From JACPPO01 sp965262505 (GTDB lineage Bacteria > Acidobacteriota > Vicinamibacteria > Vicinamibacterales > UBA2999): 64,000 bases of DNA. Both the position numbers and the translations under genes were made by a program. The stretch lies in assembly GCA_965262505.1 (NCBI GenBank), contig CBDHFM010000020.1, forward strand, positions 1 through 64,000, written 5' to 3'. Shown here in pieces: positions 62,001 through 64,000 of the stretch; within the stretch, counting starts at the first letter, position 1, and every line of letters begins with the position of its first letter. Below the pieces are notes generated by a model. It was not told the DNA's origin. It made no database searches and worked only from the letters and a program-made list of their open reading frames with translations.

Positions 62001-62552
62001 ATGCTCATCGGCTACGCGCGCGTCTCCACTGGCGAGCAAACTACCGCCCCTCAGGTCGCCGCGCTCAAAACCTCCGGCTGTGAGCTCATCTTCCGCGACA
62101 ACGCCTCCGGCGGCCGCTGGGATCGGCCCGAGCTGCACAAGCTGCTCAGTCAGCTCCGGAAAGGCGATGTGTTGGTCGTCTGGACACTCGATCGCCTGTC
62201 ACGCTCCCTGCGCGATGTACTAACCATCATGGAGCGGGTGCAGGAGCGCCACGCAGGCTTTCGCAGCCTCAAGGAAGCGGTGGACACCACCACGCCCGCG
62301 GGTCGGATGATGATGCAGATGGTCGGCGCGTTCGCCGAGTTCGAGCGCGCGATGCTCAAGGAACGGACCAAGGCGGGCCTCGACGCCGCGCGCAAGGAAG
62401 GCCGGATCGGCGGCCGGCCGCCGAAGCTCAAGCCCCACCAGCAACAGGAAATTGTGACGCTCGTCAAGCAGGGGAAGAAGACCGCCGCCGACGCGGCGCG
62501 CCTGTTCGGCGTCCACCCGGCAACGGTGTCGCGGCTACTCCGGCGGACCTAG
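62001..62552 (+). CDS. tnpR: Tn3-family resolvase, copy 2
   Basis: The same 183-residue serine recombinase as at 25777-26328 (MLIGYARVSTGEQ, WTLDRLSRSLRD, GVHPATVSRLLRR). Divergent from tnpA across the res region 61866-62000. Confidence 0.92.
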   Translation: MLIGYARVSTGEQTTAPQVAALKTSGCELIFRDNASGGRWDRPELHKLLSQLRKGDVLVVWTLDRLSRSLRDVLTIMERVQERHAGFRSLKEAVDTTTPAGRMMMQMVGAFAEFERAMLKERTKAGLDAARKEGRIGGRPPKLKPHQQQEIVTLVKQGKKTAADAARLFGVHPATVSRLLRRT

Positions 62553-62642
62553 ATCGAGTCTTCTACCGTACTTTCGGTTCCATTGCTCCCCAAGCCCCGT
62601 CAGTGAGGACACACCGCCACCGAGAACCCGAAGGAGAGATCG

Positions 62643-62879
62643 ATGCCCGACAAGACCATCACGCTCACCCCGGCCCAGGCTCAGCGGCTTATTGACACCT
62701 ATTACTACGTCACCGAGCCCGATGCCGTCGAACGGCTGACCCGCGGCGAACTCTCGCTGTACGACACGCCACGCGGCGATCTCGTGGAGTTTGAGTGCGA
62801 CGTGTACGGCGAGCCGTGTCCTGGCTGTCGCTGGATGAGATCGATGCGCTCGTCTACGGCGGGTAAGCCCGCCCACTGA
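62643..62879 (+). CDS. Small plasmid hypothetical protein with a late frameshift
   Basis: The frame MPDKTITLTPAQAQRLIDTY, YVTEPDAVERLTRGELSLYD, TPRGDLVEFECDVYGEP has good protein character; GGAGAGATCG precedes the ATG. After GEP (about 62818) the plausible continuation VSWLSLDEIDALVYGG lies one frame over and stops at 62868, so one base is probably missing. Function unknown. Confidence 0.55.
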   Translation: MPDKTITLTPAQAQRLIDTYYYVTEPDAVERLTRGELSLYDTPRGDLVEFECDVYGEPCPGCRWMRSMRSSTAGKPAH

Positions 62880-63095
62880 TCGGCCGGCCCTCCACCGCGG
62901 CGGACGGCGCCGCCGTGGACACGCCCGGCTCGTGGAGGCGATCCGGGCTGTTTTGGGTGGGGTGTTGCCGGAGCGGGAACAGCCCGTGAGGAGAAACACT
63001 CAGGAAAATCGACGTACTGGTGTCCGTTCCCTCTCTGCTCCCCTTATTTCCAGGTCGGATCGGCCGTTTTTCATTTCTTCTAATTCAAAGATGAA
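62880..63095. other. Non-coding stretch leading into the inverted repeat
   Basis: No gene is supported. From about 62950 it matches the region beyond the first origin (14300 downward on the other strand). Confidence 0.45.
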
Positions 63096-63278
63096 CAGGC
63101 CAACGGCCTGTACTTACTTGTTGGGTTGTACTACATGATCTTATGTACTTGTATGTGCTACATGTTTCAGCGATAGTTTGGCTTAAAAAAACTACATGTT
63201 TCAGCGATAGTTTGGCTTAAAAAAACTACATGTTTCAGCGAAGGAAAACACCTGGATTCACAGCCTTTTTGTGGAAAA
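63096..63278 (-). other. oriV: Second copy of the replicon 1 origin
   Basis: The same two and a half 34-bp iterons (63158-63240), hairpin and DnaA-box-like TGTGGAAAA (63270-63278) as at 13979-14161, on the opposite strand. Confidence 0.85.
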
Positions 63279-63560
63279 CCCACGGCGGCGCGCTCAGAGG
63301 CCACAGGAACGGCAACCGCGCGCCGGCCGTCCGGGCCCGGCCGCGCCACCGCCAATCGCCACGTAGGGGCGCACTCACGGCGAGGCGCGCCGTGTTTCAG
63401 AGCTGGACCTAGCTTTCACTCACAGGCCGAGGCAACCGCGCGCGGTCCTTCGCTCCGCCCCGGCCCGCCGGGTGACACGAACCGCACCGTTGCAGCTCAG
63501 ACAGCAAATATGGCCGGCCGGAGCACCCGGCTAACCCGTGAGGACGGGACGGCCGACGAT

Positions 63561-64000
63561 CTACGACTCGCCGATCAACCGGAGTTGTGTGGGCGTGATG
63601 CGTGGGGTCGAGGGCGAGACGACGAGCCCACCCGTCACCGTGTGGTAGTTCAAGCCGGGCCACGCGGTTTTGATTTTTTTCAGCTCGCGCAAGACCTCCC
63701 CGCGGAAGCGGCTGACCGAGCCGGGCTTTGTAGCCTTCGCTGGGTCCGCCCCGAACTGGTAAAGGAGCTGTCGCCAGGAGAGCGTGAGCGGTGCCGACAA
63801 CGCGAACGTCCGATAGACGAGCCAGAAATACAAATCCAACCCGAGCGGCGACCGCTTGAGCGCCTTGAGGATGTGTAGGTCGAGCGGGATCGGGTGCCGG
63901 ATGATCTCGTTGAAGAACTGCTCACCGAGCTGGATCGTGGATTCCCACAGGCCCGGCGTGTCCGGCCGCGACGACGAGTGCCACCAATACTCGGCGCGGT
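63561..64000 (-). CDS. repA: RepA, C-terminal part of a second identical copy (runs off the window)
   Basis: The minus-strand frame equals the last 146 codons of the repA at 12701-13696 (GLWESTIQLGEQFFNEIIRH to TPTQLRLIGES). The N-terminal half is outside the window, so it is not known whether the copy is complete. Confidence 0.9.
   Translation of the reverse strand, partial: RAEYWWHSSSRPDTPGLWESTIQLGEQFFNEIIRHPIPLDLHILKALKRSPLGLDLYFWLVYRTFALSAPLTLSWRQLLYQFGADPAKATKPGSVSRFRGEVLRELKKIKTAWPGLNYHTVTGGLVVSPSTPRITPTQLRLIGES

Larger units (their letters stand above)
58836..62598 (-). mobile_element. Tn3-family transposon, copy 2 (inverted)
   Basis: The same 3763 bp as copy 1 in opposite orientation, with ends at 58836 and 62598. 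Flanks are ATGTT (58831-58835; AACAT on the other strand) and GTCAG (62599-62603), so again no matching duplication of its own. The AACAT flank matches that of copy 1 at 25726-25730. Confidence 0.95.
62961..64000. repeat. Long inverted repeat, right copy (partner 13257-14296)
   Basis: Position-for-position match on the opposite strand to the first origin and the 3' part of repA, running to the window edge. Confidence 0.9.

Noticed and set aside
1..64000. tRNA or rRNA genes as integration targets
   Set aside because: No cloverleaf or rRNA-like sequence was recognised by eye; a tRNA search program would be needed to be sure.

Overview
The window looks like part of a multi-replicon plasmid, or a plasmid-derived island, from a high-GC Gram-negative bacterium. 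It carries four RepA-type initiator genes or parts of them, two iteron origins plus a third identical copy, two ParA/ParB-like partition loci, ColE1-type mobilisation gene remnants and many mobile elements. There are no rRNA, tRNA or core metabolic genes apart from one SpeD-like gene. The phylum cannot be fixed from the sequence; exosortase-type surface protein sorting and MobA/MobB-type mobilisation genes point to a Gram-negative host. Layout: 1-2 kb, a secreted Calx-beta repeat protein with a VPALP C-terminal anchor. 2.4-9.1 kb, a nest of P4-type integrases in which a 3.6 kb element (integrase plus NucS-like nuclease) sits inside another integrase gene between 16-bp direct repeats. 9.2-14.3 kb, small plasmid genes, a PIN/Phd toxin-antitoxin pair, a ParB-like/ParA pair, repA and an iteron origin. 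14.4-20.7 kb, small or broken genes, a DUF3800 protein and a SacI-like type II restriction-modification system. 20.7-25.7 kb, a CBASS anti-phage operon (XRE regulator, ImmA/IrrE peptidase, CD-NTase, HORMA, TRIP13-like ATPase, TIR-SAVED effector). 25.7-29.5 kb and 58.8-62.6 kb, two same-length, apparently identical Tn3-family transposons in opposite orientation. 29.5-32.8 kb, another repA and a graveyard of transposase, antitoxin and recombinase fragments. 32.8-37.7 kb, a three-gene operon for a methyltransferase, a membrane protein with two exosortase catalytic triads, and a GT-C-like membrane protein. 38-47.3 kb, IS5, IS630 and IS3 elements around a third replicon (repA, origin, and a parA split by IS630). 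47.3-51.8 kb, three secreted proteins (two metzincin-like proteases and a nuclease with a Calx-beta domain) with VPALP/VPSIP anchors. 52-58.8 kb, a truncated sensor gene, origin-like repeats, a tyrosine recombinase with a 12-copy peptide repeat next to a dif-like site, and mobilisation remnants. 62.6-64 kb, an inverted identical copy of the first origin and the 3' part of repA. How parts fit: the CBASS effector is cut after codon 299 by the first Tn3 copy, and its missing SAVED C-terminus lies beside the second Tn3 copy on the other strand. Joining the pieces gives exactly 415 in-frame codons and a shared AACAT flank, so the 29.5-58.8 kb segment was probably inverted by recombination between the two transposons. 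The exosortase operon and the VPALP-tailed proteins together suggest a plasmid-borne surface-protein sorting system. Four XerCD/dif-like sites lie beside or near tyrosine recombinase genes or remnants and may define swappable modules. Many genes are broken by single-base frameshifts or insertion sequences, so much of the window is decaying.
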